Positions 42,379 to 52,331 are shown, counted from the first letter of the stretch. The stretch: DNA of 64,000 bases from AWTP1-13 sp963797005 (GCA_963797005.1 CAWCOF010000004.1:1-64000); one strand, 5' to 3'. Program-made: numbers and translations. Notes: a model not told the origin generated them from the sequence alone.

Positions 42379-43698
42379 TTACGCAAACTTGCAAGCCGGC
42401 GGAACGATCGTCTTGTCCTTCGCCACTTCCTGCAGGACTTTGTACTTGCCGTCCTTGGCCGTGCCGTCCGTAACCTCGTAGATGAACTCGGTCAGGAAGG
42501 CCTGGTGGTCGGCCTTGCGCAGCGTCTTGTCACCCTGCGGGTGGTCGTCGCTGAGCTTCATCTCGAGGCCTTCGAGCGCCTCGATCAGCTTCTTGGTGTC
42601 CTTGCGGCCCTCGAACTTCGACATCTGCATGCCCGTCTTCATGGCGTTGAGCGCCTCGAAGTTCGACTGCACGTAGCGGTCGGGCAGCGGGCCTGACGGA
42701 TCGACCTTGGCCAGCCGCTTCTTCGCCTCGTCGAAGAAGTGGTGGTGATAGGGCGTGTCGAGCGAGCCCTGGAACACCGGGATGTAGCGATTGATGGCCA
42801 CGAAGCCGTTGATCTTGCTGCCGAGCGCGGGAAGGTTGGTGGACTCGCAAATGGCGCCGTCGCCGGCCCACTTGTACTTCTTCGTCATACCCAGGTCGTA
42901 GGCCTGGTTGCCGATGGTCACGCCATCCTTGCCGAAGAAGATGCCGAACAGGCCGTCGAAGTTGCCGGAGATCTTCGACAGGAACGGCGTCATGTCGGCG
43001 GTGCCGAGCGGGATGCCGGTGGTGCCGACCACTTCGCCGCCGTTCTTCTTGATTTCCTCCGCATAGGCATCGCGCGTCGACTGGCCCCAGGAATAGTCGG
43101 CGTAGGCGAGGTGCCACTTCTTGCCCATTTTGGCGAGCGTTGGACCGAAGGCGACCGCCTGTGCCGGGGCGTAGTCGTGGCAGCGGAAGGTGTAGCGGTT
43201 GCACTTCGAGGTGGTCAGCGTGGTGTCGAGGCAGACGCTGATCATGTTGACGATCTGCGCCTCTTCCCACACCGGCATGCAGGCCAGGCAGATGTTGGAC
43301 AGGAAGCCGCCGACGTGAATGTCGATCTCGTCCTCCTGCACCATCTTGGAAGTCTTGCGGCGCGCCACGTCGGGCTTGGACTCGTCGTCGGCGATGATCA
43401 ATTCCACCGGCCGGCCATTGATACCGCCCATCGAGTTGATGCGGTCGGCGGCTTGCTGCAATCCGACCAGCGCGGTCTTGCCGCCGGCGGCGGCAGCGCC
43501 GGACAGCGGTTGCTCGGAGCCGATCTTATAGGCCTTGGCCGCGCCGAAGGCTGCACGCCAGGGTGCCGGCACCAGCATGGTCGCGCCTAGCGCGCCGGCC
43601 GTGGCCGCACCGTAGCCGATCAGGCGTCGGCGCGTGACCTTGCCGCTGTACCAGAAATCCTCCGCCCACTTCTCCTCTTTCCACTTCTCAGACATCAC
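42379..43698 (-). CDS. Periplasmic substrate-binding protein of LIV-type ABC transporter
   Basis: 439 residues (two adjacent ATG codons at the start). The N-terminal segment VTRRRLIGYGAATAGALG after residue 20 has twin arginines and a hydrophobic core, so export is probably through the Tat pathway. The mature part is a type I periplasmic binding protein (Peripla_BP_6): IGSEQPLSGAAAAGGK, DRINSMGGINGRPVEL, DESKPDVARRKTSKMV and a C-terminal lobe. Such proteins bind amino acids, amides, urea or aromatic acids; the ligand is not readable here, but the divergent acyl-CoA ligase suggests a carboxylic acid. Confidence 0.9.
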   Translation of the reverse strand: MMSEKWKEEKWAEDFWYSGKVTRRRLIGYGAATAGALGATMLVPAPWRAAFGAAKAYKIGSEQPLSGAAAAGGKTALVGLQQAADRINSMGGINGRPVELIIADDESKPDVARRKTSKMVQEDEIDIHVGGFLSNICLACMPVWEEAQIVNMISVCLDTTLTTSKCNRYTFRCHDYAPAQAVAFGPTLAKMGKKWHLAYADYSWGQSTRDAYAEEIKKNGGEVVGTTGIPLGTADMTPFLSKISGNFDGLFGIFFGKDGVTIGNQAYDLGMTKKYKWAGDGAICESTNLPALGSKINGFVAINRYIPVFQGSLDTPYHHHFFDEAKKRLAKVDPSGPLPDRYVQSNFEALNAMKTGMQMSKFEGRKDTKKLIEALEGLEMKLSDDHPQGDKTLRKADHQAFLTEFIYEVTDGTAKDGKYKVLQEVAKDKTIVPPACKFA

Positions 43699-44233
43699 GG
43701 TACTCCCTTCTCGGTTGGAAGCCGACGCCGCGATCGGATCGGCGGCGACCAGTCCTGCGAACGGCTCGTGCGGAACGATAGCGCATAAAAAGAGGTCCCA
43801 ACAAGCAGCGGCGGGGGCACGATGGAATGAGCGGTGCGCCCGGTCAACCTCGCAATGAGCTATCGCTGCACGGATTGTCCATTTTTGCGCGGCCGAAGCA
43901 GACAGCGGAGGGGGCCGCGGTCTAATCTATCGCCAATGTGCCTCGGTTCGGGGCAACCGGCGCCAAGAGCATCAGGCTGCAAGATGGAGGAGGTTCTTGG
44001 CCCGCGGGACCATTCGTCGGCATGATGCATTCCATCAGCCCGGTGGTCGAGGGGTGCGACGGTGGCAACCACGATCCCGCGCGAAACCGAGACGGGCAGC
44101 CAGCCATCGCGGGTGCGAAGGAAAAATTCTTTTGCATCTGCGAACAGATGGTGATGTGCGTGAAGAGCACGCGTGCAACTATCCCGTGCGCCGCATGCAA
44201 TCGGTAGGTGGCATGTGCGCCCGTTCCTGACGC
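43699..44233. other. Divergent promoter region between transporter and ligase
   Basis: About 535 bases between divergently read operons. Small plus-strand ORFs lack family sequence. The region probably holds both promoters and operators, but no clear box was identified. Confidence 0.4.
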
Positions 44234-45829
44234 TTGCATCATCCCGCGCAGGCCAAGCGCTACTACGCCGAGGGGCTCTGGCGGGCGGATACGTTCTATT
44301 CGCTGCTGGCGCGGCACGCCGAGGAGCGGCCCGCTGCCATCGCGCTGCAGGACGGGCGGCGCTCGCTGAGCTGGCAGGAGCTGCGCCGGTGGGTCGACGG
44401 CATGGCCAGCGCGTTGAGCGACCGCGGCTTGAGCGGCGGCGACCGCGTGTCGATCTGGATGTCGAACCGGGCCGAGGCGATCGTCACGTTCCTGGCGTGC
44501 GCGCGCGAGGGGCTTGCCTGCAACCCGTCGCTGCACCGCACGTTCACCTGCGGCGAGATCGGCAAGCTCGTCGAGCGCCTGAGCGCACGGGCGCTCGTGA
44601 CGGAGCCCGGCTGGGGTGCCGACCGGGCGCACACCGACCTCGATGCGGTATTGGCGCGCGTTCCCTCCGCGCCCGTGGTCTTCATGCCCGACAGCTTTCC
44701 CCAGCCTGGCCCGAATGTCCGTCCGCCCAGCGCCGACCCCGACAGCATCGCCTACCTGGCTTTCACGTCCGGCACCACGGGGCTGCCGAAATGCGTCATG
44801 CACTCGCACAACTCGCTGCTCGCCAACGGGCGCGACATGGTGCGCGACTGGGGGCACGGGCCCGATACGGTTCTCTTGAGCCTCTCGCCGCTCTCCCATC
44901 ACATCGCCTGGGTGGGCGTGGCGCAGTGGCTGGTGGCGGGCTGCCGGTTCGTCACCAACGACCCGCCGCCGGGAAAGTCCATGCTCGACTGGGTCGTCGA
45001 CACGGGCGCCACCTACGTGATGGGCGTGCCGACGCATGCCATGGACGTGCTGGCCGAGCAGAAGGCGCGCGGGGTCTCCAAGCTCGGGGACGTCTCGGTG
45101 TTCTACATGGCGGGCGCGGCGATCCCGCCGTCGGTGGCGGCGGCGTTCGTGGCGCAGGGCATCAAGCCGCAGAACGTGTACGGCATGACGGAAAGCTCCT
45201 CGCATCAGTACACGCACCCCGGCGACGACACGGAGACGATCGTGGAAACGTGCGGGCGGGGCGGGCCGGCCTACGAGGTGCGCCTGTTCGATTCCGCAGA
45301 CCGCGACCGCGAAGTGGCCGTCGGCGAGGTCGGCGAGATCGCCGGCCGCGGCGCGCTGCTGATGCTCGGCTACTTCGACAACCAGGCGGCCACGGAAGCG
45401 AGCTTCAATCGCGACGGCTGGTTCCTGTCGGGCGACCTCGGCGTCATGGATGCGCGGGGCAACCTCAAGATCGTCGGCCGCTCCAAGGACCTCATCATCC
45501 GCGGCGGTCACAATATCTATCCCGCCCACATCGAGGCCTTGGCGCTGCGGCATGGTCTGGTGGCGCGGGTCGCCTGTTTTCCCGTCGCCGATGAGCGGCT
45601 GGGGGAGCGCGTGTGCATCGCCGTGATGGGGAGCGTGGCGCCGGAGGCGCTGCTGGCGCATCTGGGGGCGGAGGGCCTCTCCAAGTACGACATGCCGGAG
45701 TATTTCGTCCGCGTCGAGACGTTCCCGCTCACCGCCAGCGGCAAGATCCTCAAGCGCGAGCTGGTGGAGATGGCCAGGCGCGGCGCGCTCGCGCCCGAGC
45801 CGGTGCGGTATCGGGCGCGGGAGAGATAG
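44234..45829 (+). CDS. AMP-dependent acyl-CoA synthetase/ligase
   Basis: 531 residues from a TTG start; TGA lies in frame two codons upstream, and family sequence begins at once (HHPAQAKRYYAEGLWRADT), so TTG is well supported. Core motifs: A3 box YLAFTSGTTGLPKCVMHSHN, A5 NVYGMTESSSHQYTH, A7 GWFLSGDLGVMD, A8 LKIVGRSKDLIIRGGHNIYP and A10 with catalytic Lys LTASGKILKREL. These enzymes activate a carboxylic acid as adenylate and then CoA thioester; the best guess is a cyclohexanecarboxylate- or medium-chain-type ligase fed by the adjacent transporter. Confidence 0.88.
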   Translation: MHHPAQAKRYYAEGLWRADTFYSLLARHAEERPAAIALQDGRRSLSWQELRRWVDGMASALSDRGLSGGDRVSIWMSNRAEAIVTFLACAREGLACNPSLHRTFTCGEIGKLVERLSARALVTEPGWGADRAHTDLDAVLARVPSAPVVFMPDSFPQPGPNVRPPSADPDSIAYLAFTSGTTGLPKCVMHSHNSLLANGRDMVRDWGHGPDTVLLSLSPLSHHIAWVGVAQWLVAGCRFVTNDPPPGKSMLDWVVDTGATYVMGVPTHAMDVLAEQKARGVSKLGDVSVFYMAGAAIPPSVAAAFVAQGIKPQNVYGMTESSSHQYTHPGDDTETIVETCGRGGPAYEVRLFDSADRDREVAVGEVGEIAGRGALLMLGYFDNQAATEASFNRDGWFLSGDLGVMDARGNLKIVGRSKDLIIRGGHNIYPAHIEALALRHGLVARVACFPVADERLGERVCIAVMGSVAPEALLAHLGAEGLSKYDMPEYFVRVETFPLTASGKILKRELVEMARRGALAPEPVRYRARER

Positions 45830-45866
45830 CCATGCATCCCGGCGTACCGTCGCGGAGCGGGAGCAG

Positions 45867-46869
45867 GTGTCCTTGTTTCGTATCTTGAGCGTGCTGGGAG
45901 CAGTGCTCGTTCTGGGCAGCGGCGCCGCAGCCGCTCCTACCGAGATCGCCGACCAGCGCCTCGAGGTGAGCCGCGAGCGGAGGCACCGGTCTTCTTGCCC
46001 TCTATGTATCGGCCGACTGGAGCAGACCGCTGGCCGAGGTGAAGCGCGCGGTGGTCGTCTTCCATGGCAATGGGCGCAACGCCCGGGGCTATTTCGCTTA
46101 CGTCAAGGATGCGCGCGAAGAGGCCGGCGAGCCGGAATCGGACGTGCTGATCGTGGCACCCCATTTTGTGACGGAGGAAGACCTCGATCGACACCCGCAG
46201 CCGGATGGCGACCGGTTGCTGCGCTGGACGAGCCAGGCCTGGAAGGACGGCCGGCGGTCCCAGGCACCTGTGCGCTCGAGCTCTTTCGATGCGGTCGACG
46301 CGATCATCGCCCGCCTCGCCGACCGGCGGAGGTTTCCGGCCCTTCGCGACGTCGTGCTGGCCGGGCATTCCGCCGGCAGCCAGCTCCTGAACCGCTATGC
46401 TGCGGCCGGACGCGGGCCGGATAGGCTGAGCGCGCTCGGCATCGCCGTGCGCTACGTGGTGGCCAACTCCTCCTCCTATCTCTACTTCAGCGACGACCGG
46501 CCATGGCGTGTTCGCCGCCGCTGCTCGGGCGTGAACGACTGGAAATATGGCCTGGACGAGCCGCCGTCCTATGTCCGAGACACGGCGAGGCTCGAAGCCA
46601 CCTACATCGCGCGTGACGTCGTCTATCTGCTTGGCGAGAAGGACAACGATCCCAACTCCAGATACCTCGATAGGCGCTGCGAGGCGGAGGCTCAGGGCGA
46701 AAACCGCCGGGAACGCGGCGAGAGCTATTTCACCTACCTGAAGGCCCGCCATCCCGCGTTGCGGCACCGCCTGCGGCTGGTATCTGGGATCGCCCATAGT
46801 GCGCGGCGGATGTTCGCTTCGCCTTGCGGGCGGGCGGCGCTGTTCGGCGACATGAGTGGATGCCCCTAG
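45867..46869 (+). pseudogene. Secreted alpha/beta-hydrolase-fold protein, one frameshift
   Basis: The GTG start gives a signal peptide (LFRILSVLGAVLVLGSGAAA). One indel near 45975-45985 breaks the frame: the signal frame ends in RLEVSRE, while the next frame resumes with GTGLLALYVSADW and KRAVVVFHGNGRNARGYFAY. The hydrolase part has HGNG (oxyanion loop), DVVLAGHSAGSQLLNRY (nucleophile Ser in GHSAG) and GIAHSARRMF near the end (candidate catalytic His). Function unknown; periplasmic. The second half (46039-46869) is intact. Confidence 0.7.
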
Positions 46870-46870
46870 T

Positions 46871-46936
46871 GTCCTGATCGCGAAATTCGTCTCCCTATGC
46901 CGCGAACCAGGTCACGAATTTCGCGATCTGGAGGAC
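46871..46936. repeat. Inverted repeat between hydrolase and aldolase genes
   Basis: Arms ATCGCGAAATTCGT (46877-46890) and ACGAATTTCGCGAT (46914-46927) are perfectly complementary; the flanking GTCCT and AGGAC also pair. It is probably a REP-type element or bidirectional terminator. Confidence 0.75.
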
Positions 46937-47092
46937 ACCAGAAAGTCATCACACTAGCGCCAGGTGCCCTGGGGCAGGTGGACGGTTCGCGCGCCTGCCA
47001 CTCTCCCATAGACTGGCTCCCTTGAGCTGAATGCGCCTTGACCGGGGGCAAGGCGTGGCGTCAATCTTGCTCGGACCAACGCGAGGTGAACC

Positions 47093-48049
47093 ATGGCGCG
47101 ACACAAGGCCTATGTCCCCCACGGCGTGATCCCGGCGGTGCTGCTGCCGTTCGATGCCGATCTCGCCATCGACGAGGCGAACTTCCGCCGACACCTGCGC
47201 GACGTGGCCTCCACGCCCGGCATCACGGCGATCACCATCAACGCGCACTCGACCGAGGTGGCCTCGTGCACCTTCGAGGAGCAGCGGCGCGTGCTGGCGA
47301 TCGCAGCCGACGAGATCGGCGACCGGCTGCCGCTCGTCAACGGCGTGTGGGCCGACGGCAGCCTGGAGGCGGCGCGGATCGCCCGCATGGCGGCGGAGGG
47401 CGGCGCCTCCGCGCTGCTCGTGTTCCCGCCGGCGCCCTTCACGCTCGGCCAGTCGGCGGCCATGGCGATCGCCCACTTCCAGCGCATCGCGGATGCCACC
47501 GACCTGCCGCTGATCGCCTTCCAGTATCCGCTCGCCACCGGCCAGGGCTACCCGAAGGATACGCTCTTGCAGATATGCGAGCAGGTGCCGACCATTCGCG
47601 CCATCAAGGACTGGATCAACAACGTGCCGCATCACGAGTGGCACGTGCGCACGCTGCAGAGCCTGCCGAGGCCGGTCAACGTGCTCTCCACGCACAGCGC
47701 CTGGCTGCTTTCCTCGCTGGTGCTCGGCTGCAACGGCTTGCTGTCGGGCAGCGGCAGCGTCATCCCCGACCTGCATGCGCAGCTTTTCCGGGCCGTGCGC
47801 GAGGACGACCTCGCCGAGGCGCGGCGGATCAATGAGCGCATCGAGCCGCTGGCGCGCGTCTTCTACGCCGATCCGTTCGTCGACATGCACAACCGCATGA
47901 AGGAGGCGCTGGTGCTGCTCGGCCGGCAGCCGCGCGCCTATGTGCGGCCGCCGCTGGTCAAGATTTCGCGCACCGAGATCGGGCGTATCCGGGACGCACT
48001 GGTGGAGGCTGGCATGCTCGGCAAGGCCGCCGGGCGCGACGCTGCGTGA
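47093..48049 (+). CDS. Dihydrodipicolinate-synthase-family lyase/aldolase
   Basis: 318 residues, class I aldolase of the DapA/NanA family. The Schiff-base Lys is in IRAIKDWINNV (near residue 165) and the helper Tyr in IAFQYPLATGQGY. The usual GTTGE pocket is replaced by NAHSTEV (residues 50-56), so it is not dihydrodipicolinate synthase; a related 2-keto-acid aldolase or dehydratase is likely. A DUF4286-like gene follows after 9 bases. Confidence 0.85.
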   Translation: MARHKAYVPHGVIPAVLLPFDADLAIDEANFRRHLRDVASTPGITAITINAHSTEVASCTFEEQRRVLAIAADEIGDRLPLVNGVWADGSLEAARIARMAAEGGASALLVFPPAPFTLGQSAAMAIAHFQRIADATDLPLIAFQYPLATGQGYPKDTLLQICEQVPTIRAIKDWINNVPHHEWHVRTLQSLPRPVNVLSTHSAWLLSSLVLGCNGLLSGSGSVIPDLHAQLFRAVREDDLAEARRINERIEPLARVFYADPFVDMHNRMKEALVLLGRQPRAYVRPPLVKISRTEIGRIRDALVEAGMLGKAAGRDAA

Positions 48050-48058
48050 GGTGGTGGC

Positions 48059-48721
48059 ATGGCCGGCATTCTCTCCGTCTTCAATGACATCGCGCCGGAG
48101 GGCTACGCGCACTTCGAGCGCTGGTACGACCGCGAGCATCTGCAAGAGCGTGTCGGCGTCCCGGGCTTCCGCTTCGGCCGGCGCTACGAGCTGGTGGCGG
48201 GCGGCGACCGGCGCTTCATGGCCTTCTATGAGGTCGACAGCCCCGCCGTTCTGACCTCGCCGGCCTATGTGAAGCGGCTGGAGAACCCGACCGCGTGGAC
48301 CCGCGAGTCGATGAAGCACTTCCGCAACATGGTGCGCACAGTGTGCGATCTGCGCGCGGCGGCGGGCGATCTCGTCGGCGCATATGCCGTCGCTCTGCGC
48401 GCGGACTCGGTGATGACGCCGGCGCCCGATGTCGGTGCGCTGGTCGAGCGGATGGCATGCGAGCCGGGCGTCGCGCGCGTGCAACTGTGGACCGCCGCCG
48501 CGCAGCAGACCAAGGCCGACACCGCCGAGATGAAGGCGCGCGGGCCGGACCAGCTGGTTGCCGGCGCCTTCCTGGTCGAGTGCGTGCGCCGGGCCGATGC
48601 GGATCGCGTTGCCGCCGCACTTGCCGAGCCGCCGGCCTCGCTCGGCATCTCCGGCAGCCGCACGCTCGGCGTCTATGCGTTGCTGTGTGTCTACGAGAGA
48701 CCCGGATCGCGGTCCGGCTGA
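48059..48721 (+). CDS. DUF4286-like/EthD-type small enzyme or stress protein
   Basis: 220 residues, two similar halves of about 100. The first has ILSVFNDIAPEGYAHFERWY and FRFGRRYELVAGGDRRFMAFY, the second VARVQLWTAAAQQTKA and VAGAFLVECVRRADADRV. This pattern fits a dimeric alpha/beta barrel, as in DUF4286 or EthD-like proteins. Nine bases after the aldolase gene, so probably one operon; the pair may act on one substrate. Confidence 0.6.
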   Translation: MAGILSVFNDIAPEGYAHFERWYDREHLQERVGVPGFRFGRRYELVAGGDRRFMAFYEVDSPAVLTSPAYVKRLENPTAWTRESMKHFRNMVRTVCDLRAAAGDLVGAYAVALRADSVMTPAPDVGALVERMACEPGVARVQLWTAAAQQTKADTAEMKARGPDQLVAGAFLVECVRRADADRVAAALAEPPASLGISGSRTLGVYALLCVYERPGSRSG

Positions 48722-48936
48722 GCCGGGCGCCGCCCCGGCGCCTGCCGGAGATGACGGTGGTGGCGCGGGCCCGGAACTGCAACATCGTCCTGAGCTTGTC
48801 GAAGGGCGGCTGAGTGGCGCCGTCGGGGCCGACGTGGTTCGACAAGATGCTTGCATGACAGCCGCGCTCTTCCGCAACGGGCGATGAGCGGCTACCTTGC
48901 ACCGCAAAACCACAAGATCGCGGTTCCTGCCATCCC

Positions 48937-49818
48937 ATGTCGCCCAGCTCGCCCGGCCCCACCTCGCGCATCTACTTCTCGCAGCGCCTGCGCCTGCACT
49001 ACGTCGACTGGGGCAACGCCTCAGCCCCGCCGCTGCTGCTGGTGCACGGCGGCCGCGACCATTGCCGCAACTGGGACTGGGTGGCGGCCGAGCTCAAGGA
49101 CCGCTGGCACATCATCGCGCCGGACCTGAGGGGCCACGGCGACAGCGAGTGGTCGCAGGACGGCACCTACCTGATGGCCGGCTACGTCTATGACCTCGCC
49201 CAGCTCATCCATCAGCAGAAGCTGGCGCCCGTCACCATCGTCGCCCATTCGCTGGGCGGCAACATCGCGCTGCGCTACGCGGGGCTCTACCCGGAGAACG
49301 TGGCGCGACTGGTGGCCATCGAGGGGCTGGGCCCGAGCCCGAAGATGGTGGCCGAGCGCTTTGCCAAGGTTTTCCCCGATCGCATGCGCGCCTGGATCGA
49401 CGAGCAGCGCTCGCTTTCCGGCCGCCTGCCGCGGCGCTATGCGACCATCGAGGACGCATGGAAGCGCATGCAGGAGGAAAACAAGCACCTCTCGCCCGAG
49501 CAGGCGCGCCACCTCACCCAGCACGGCGTCAACCAGAACGAGGACGGCACCTACAGCTGGAAGTTCGACAACTATGTGCGCTCATGGCCGCCCTACGACA
49601 TGACGAAGGAAGATGTCGAAGGGCTGTGGGGGCGCATCGCCTGCCCGACCTTGCTCCTCTACGGGAAGGAGAGCTGGGCCTCCAACCCGGAGAAGGACGG
49701 CCGCGTGCAGCACTTCAAGCACGCCGAGGTGGTGACGTTCGAGGGCGCCGGGCACTGGGTGCATCACGACCGGCTGCCTGAGTTCCTGGCCCTGCTCGGC
49801 CGGTTTCTCGGGCCCTGA
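48937..49818 (+). CDS. Alpha/beta hydrolase
   Basis: 293 residues. Features of the fold: PPLLLVHGGRDHCRNWDWV (oxyanion loop), HIIAPDLRGHGDSEW, VTIVAHSLGGNIALRYAG (nucleophile Ser), PTLLLYGKESW near residue 245 (acid position), and FEGAGHWVHHDRLPE (catalytic His). Similar to haloperoxidase/epoxide-hydrolase-like enzymes. No lid domain detail can be read. The start ATG lies 215 bases after the previous gene, which itself ends its own unit. Confidence 0.85.
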   Translation: MSPSSPGPTSRIYFSQRLRLHYVDWGNASAPPLLLVHGGRDHCRNWDWVAAELKDRWHIIAPDLRGHGDSEWSQDGTYLMAGYVYDLAQLIHQQKLAPVTIVAHSLGGNIALRYAGLYPENVARLVAIEGLGPSPKMVAERFAKVFPDRMRAWIDEQRSLSGRLPRRYATIEDAWKRMQEENKHLSPEQARHLTQHGVNQNEDGTYSWKFDNYVRSWPPYDMTKEDVEGLWGRIACPTLLLYGKESWASNPEKDGRVQHFKHAEVVTFEGAGHWVHHDRLPEFLALLGRFLGP

Positions 49819-49840
49819 TCACGAGGGGCCGATGCGGGGG

Positions 49841-50818
49841 TCAGGCCCCTCGCGCTTCACCGTGCGGATAGATCGCCACGTCGCTGGGGTCGGGCGGTCG
49901 CACCCCTCCATGCTCGATGCCACGTCGCGCGGCGACGGCTGCGATAGCCGCCACGGCAATGACAATGCCGGCGAGTATGTCGATGAAATGATGGCCGCCG
50001 ATGGGTGCCGCGGAGAGGATGACGACCGCGTTGAGCGCGAGCGCCGGAACCGCCAGATAGCGCGTCTGCCACAGTGCCCACGCCGTGATAACGGCCAGCG
50101 CTGCATGGAAAGAGGGGAACTGCACCACGCCCTGGAGCGTTGCGGGATCGATCGCGCGCAGGGTGCCGGCTCGAAGCCCTTCGTAGTGTGCAGCCTGCCA
50201 GAAACCGGCATCGTGTCCGATGGCATCGCGCAGGGCGACTGGAGGATCGAAGTAGACTGCGGCGCCGGCGGCGGGCAGCAGGCTTCCGACCAGGATGGCG
50301 ACAAGGCTCGTTATCGTGAAGAGGGCGAGGAAGTCGCCGAGGCGTTGCAGCTGGCGGGTTGTAGCCAGTGCCAGGAACACGAGCAGCATCTGCGGCATGC
50401 AGGAGAAGTAGGCGACGCGCAGGAGCTTGCCCAATGCCGGCCACTCACTGGTGAACCGGAGCAGGGCCAGCCAGTCGAGGCCGAGCGCCGCATCGGTACG
50501 CGCGAACCCGGCGTCGAGCAATGGCAGGTCGAGACTTGCCCCGAGGTAGCTGAGGACGGCTGCGAACAGCGTGTAGGCGATGAGGTAGGCGGCGCCGCAG
50601 CAGAGCGCGGCAAGGCGTTCGTCGGGGCGCACGATCGTGTAGAGATAGCCGAGCGCGGCGGCACCGGCGCTGACGGCCAGGATCGGCAGGGCGGCGTAGC
50701 CCGTGAGGCGGAAGCCGCCGACGGCCATCGCCCCGAGATCGAAGAGGACGACGACGCCGAGACAGGCCCACAAGCCGACCGAGGGAAAGATACGACGGTA
50801 CACAACGCCCTCCCACAA
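49841..50818 (-). CDS. PAP2-superfamily membrane phosphatase/phosphotransferase
   Basis: About 320 residues with six or more hydrophobic segments, start at TTG or the GTG five codons on. The phosphatase motifs are visible in the last third: QFPSFHAALAV (PSFHA, C2-like) and GGHHFIDILAGIVIAV (GHxxxDxxxG, C3-like), as in inositolphosphotransferase-type (Aur1/Ipt1-like) PAP2 proteins. The likely role is dephosphorylation or headgroup transfer on a membrane lipid. It is read towards the hydrolase, so the two converge. Confidence 0.75.
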   Translation of the reverse strand: MWEGVVYRRIFPSVGLWACLGVVVLFDLGAMAVGGFRLTGYAALPILAVSAGAAALGYLYTIVRPDERLAALCCGAAYLIAYTLFAAVLSYLGASLDLPLLDAGFARTDAALGLDWLALLRFTSEWPALGKLLRVAYFSCMPQMLLVFLALATTRQLQRLGDFLALFTITSLVAILVGSLLPAAGAAVYFDPPVALRDAIGHDAGFWQAAHYEGLRAGTLRAIDPATLQGVVQFPSFHAALAVITAWALWQTRYLAVPALALNAVVILSAAPIGGHHFIDILAGIVIAVAAIAAVAARRGIEHGGVRPPDPSDVAIYPHGEARGA

Positions 50819-51166
50819 TTGCCTGGCACGCTATGCGAGGTGGTTGAAGATGCCGTTAAGCTGCTGCGGCAGCTGACGGTGAGCCCGGGAAGCCGGCACC
50901 TCGGGCATACCGGCTCTATGACACCGGGACGCCACTTGCGAAGGAAATTTCTCTCGTCGCGCGTACTACAAACGGGTTGCGTGACAGCGCCGCCGTGGCT
51001 AAGTCGCGGGCCGGTGCCGCGTCTCGGTTAAGCACCGGCTCACAATGGGCCGCGGAGGCCTGCCGGATAGTGCGGCTGGCGCGGCGACTGCCGGGGATAG
51101 TACACTCACGCGCGGACAACGTCCGGCTGCATTCTCGTGTCGGCCGGACGCCTCAAGGAGGCCCTC
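50819..51166. other. Intergenic region, divergent promoters
   Basis: About 350 bases between the divergently read PAP2 gene and a small secreted protein. It should contain both promoters. No gene or repeat was recognised. Confidence 0.4.
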
Positions 51167-51655
51167 ATGCCCAGCTCTTTCTCGTTCCGGTGGCGGACCG
51201 CCGCCATTGGGTTTGCCTTGATGGTTGCCAGCGCGGGCGCCGAGGCAGCGAGCCCCTTTGCCGACCTTGCCGGCACATGGTCCGGCTCCGGCCGCATCAG
51301 GCTGCAGGACGGCAAGACGGAAGGCTTGAAGTGCAGGGCGTACTATGTGGCCAAGGACGGCGGGTCGGAGCTGGGCCTGGCGCTGCGGTGCGCCAGCGCA
51401 TCCAACAAGATCGAGCTGCGGGCGAACCTTGCCGCCTCGGGCAGCCGGGTATCCGGCAGCTGGGAAGAGCGCACCTACAACGCAGCGGGCAGCGTGACGG
51501 GCCACGCGTCCGACAATCGCATCAGCCTGTCGATCAACGGCGGCGGCTTCGACGGCTCCATGGCGGTGACCGTCAACGGCAGCAACCAGGAGATCTCTGT
51601 GTCGACCCGGGGCATCGCGCTCAAGGCGGTGAATGTCAACCTGCGGCGCGACTGA
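51167..51655 (+). CDS. Secreted hypothetical protein with beta-rich mature domain
   Basis: 162 residues from the ATG that follows AGGAGG. A signal peptide is present (FRWRTAAIGFALMVASAGAEA, cleavage after AEA near 24). The mature part (LAGTWSGSGRIRLQDGKTEG, GSRVSGSWEERTYNAAGSVT, GFDGSMAVTVNGSN) looks like an avidin/lipocalin-type beta barrel, with one C-terminal edge VNVNLRR. Family not named; periplasmic or surface location inferred. Confidence 0.65.
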   Translation: MPSSFSFRWRTAAIGFALMVASAGAEAASPFADLAGTWSGSGRIRLQDGKTEGLKCRAYYVAKDGGSELGLALRCASASNKIELRANLAASGSRVSGSWEERTYNAAGSVTGHASDNRISLSINGGGFDGSMAVTVNGSNQEISVSTRGIALKAVNVNLRRD

Positions 51656-51677
51656 GGAAAAGCCCTGGAGGCCCCGC

Positions 51678-52317
51678 TCAAACGAGGAAGGGGTTCGACC
51701 GGCGCTCCTCGCCGATGCTGCTCGTCGGTCCGTGGCCGCAGATGAAGACGATGTCGTCCCCCAGCGGCAACAGCTTGGTCTTGATGGCGCCGATCAGCGC
51801 CTCGTGGTCGCCATAGGGAAAGTCGGTGCGGCCGATCGAGCCGCGAAAAAGCACGTCGCCCACGAGCGCGAAGCTCTGGGCCGCATTGACGAACACCACC
51901 GAGCCCGGCGAATGGCCGGGGCAATGCAGCACGGAGAAGGTGGCGCCGGCGACCGTGACCGTGTCGCCTTCCTCGAGCCAGCGGTCCGGCGTGACCGGCC
52001 TCACATCAACGAGGCCGAAGGCGCGGGCCTGCTCGGCCAAGCCGTCGAGCAGGAACTTGTCGGCCGCGTGCGGCCCCTCGATCGGCACGCCGCCGAGCTT
52101 CTCCTTGAGGGCGGTGGCGGCGCCGGCGTGATCGATGTGGCCGTGGGTGAGGAGGATCTTCTCGGGCGTCAGGCCGACCTCGGCGATGCCGGCCTCGATC
52201 CGGTCGAGATCGCCGCCCGGGTCGACGACGCGCCCCGATCTTGCTCGCCTCGTCCCAGAGCAGCGTGCAGTTCTGCTGGAACGGCGTGACGGGAATGATG
52301 GCGGCTTTCAGGGGCAT
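51678..52317 (-). pseudogene. Metallo-beta-lactamase-fold hydrolase, one frameshift
   Basis: About 212 residues if joined, glyoxalase-II/YcbL-like. Start MPLKAAIIPVTPFQQNC at 52317, one extra base near 52230-52237, then in the next frame PGGDLDRIEAGI, ILLTHGHIDHAGAA (zinc ligands HxHxDH), HCPGHSPGSVVFV, GDVLFRGSIGRTDFP (bridging Asp) and ICGHGPTSSIG (last His). Only one indel; probably sequence error. Role: thioester or lactone hydrolysis. Confidence 0.8.
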
Positions 52318-52331
52318 GCAAGTTGTCTTCT

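Noticed and set aside
43922..45661. Minus-strand ORF of 579 codons over the acyl-CoA ligase
   Set aside because: It overlaps an intact ligase with all AMP-binding motifs and shows no protein-like pattern.
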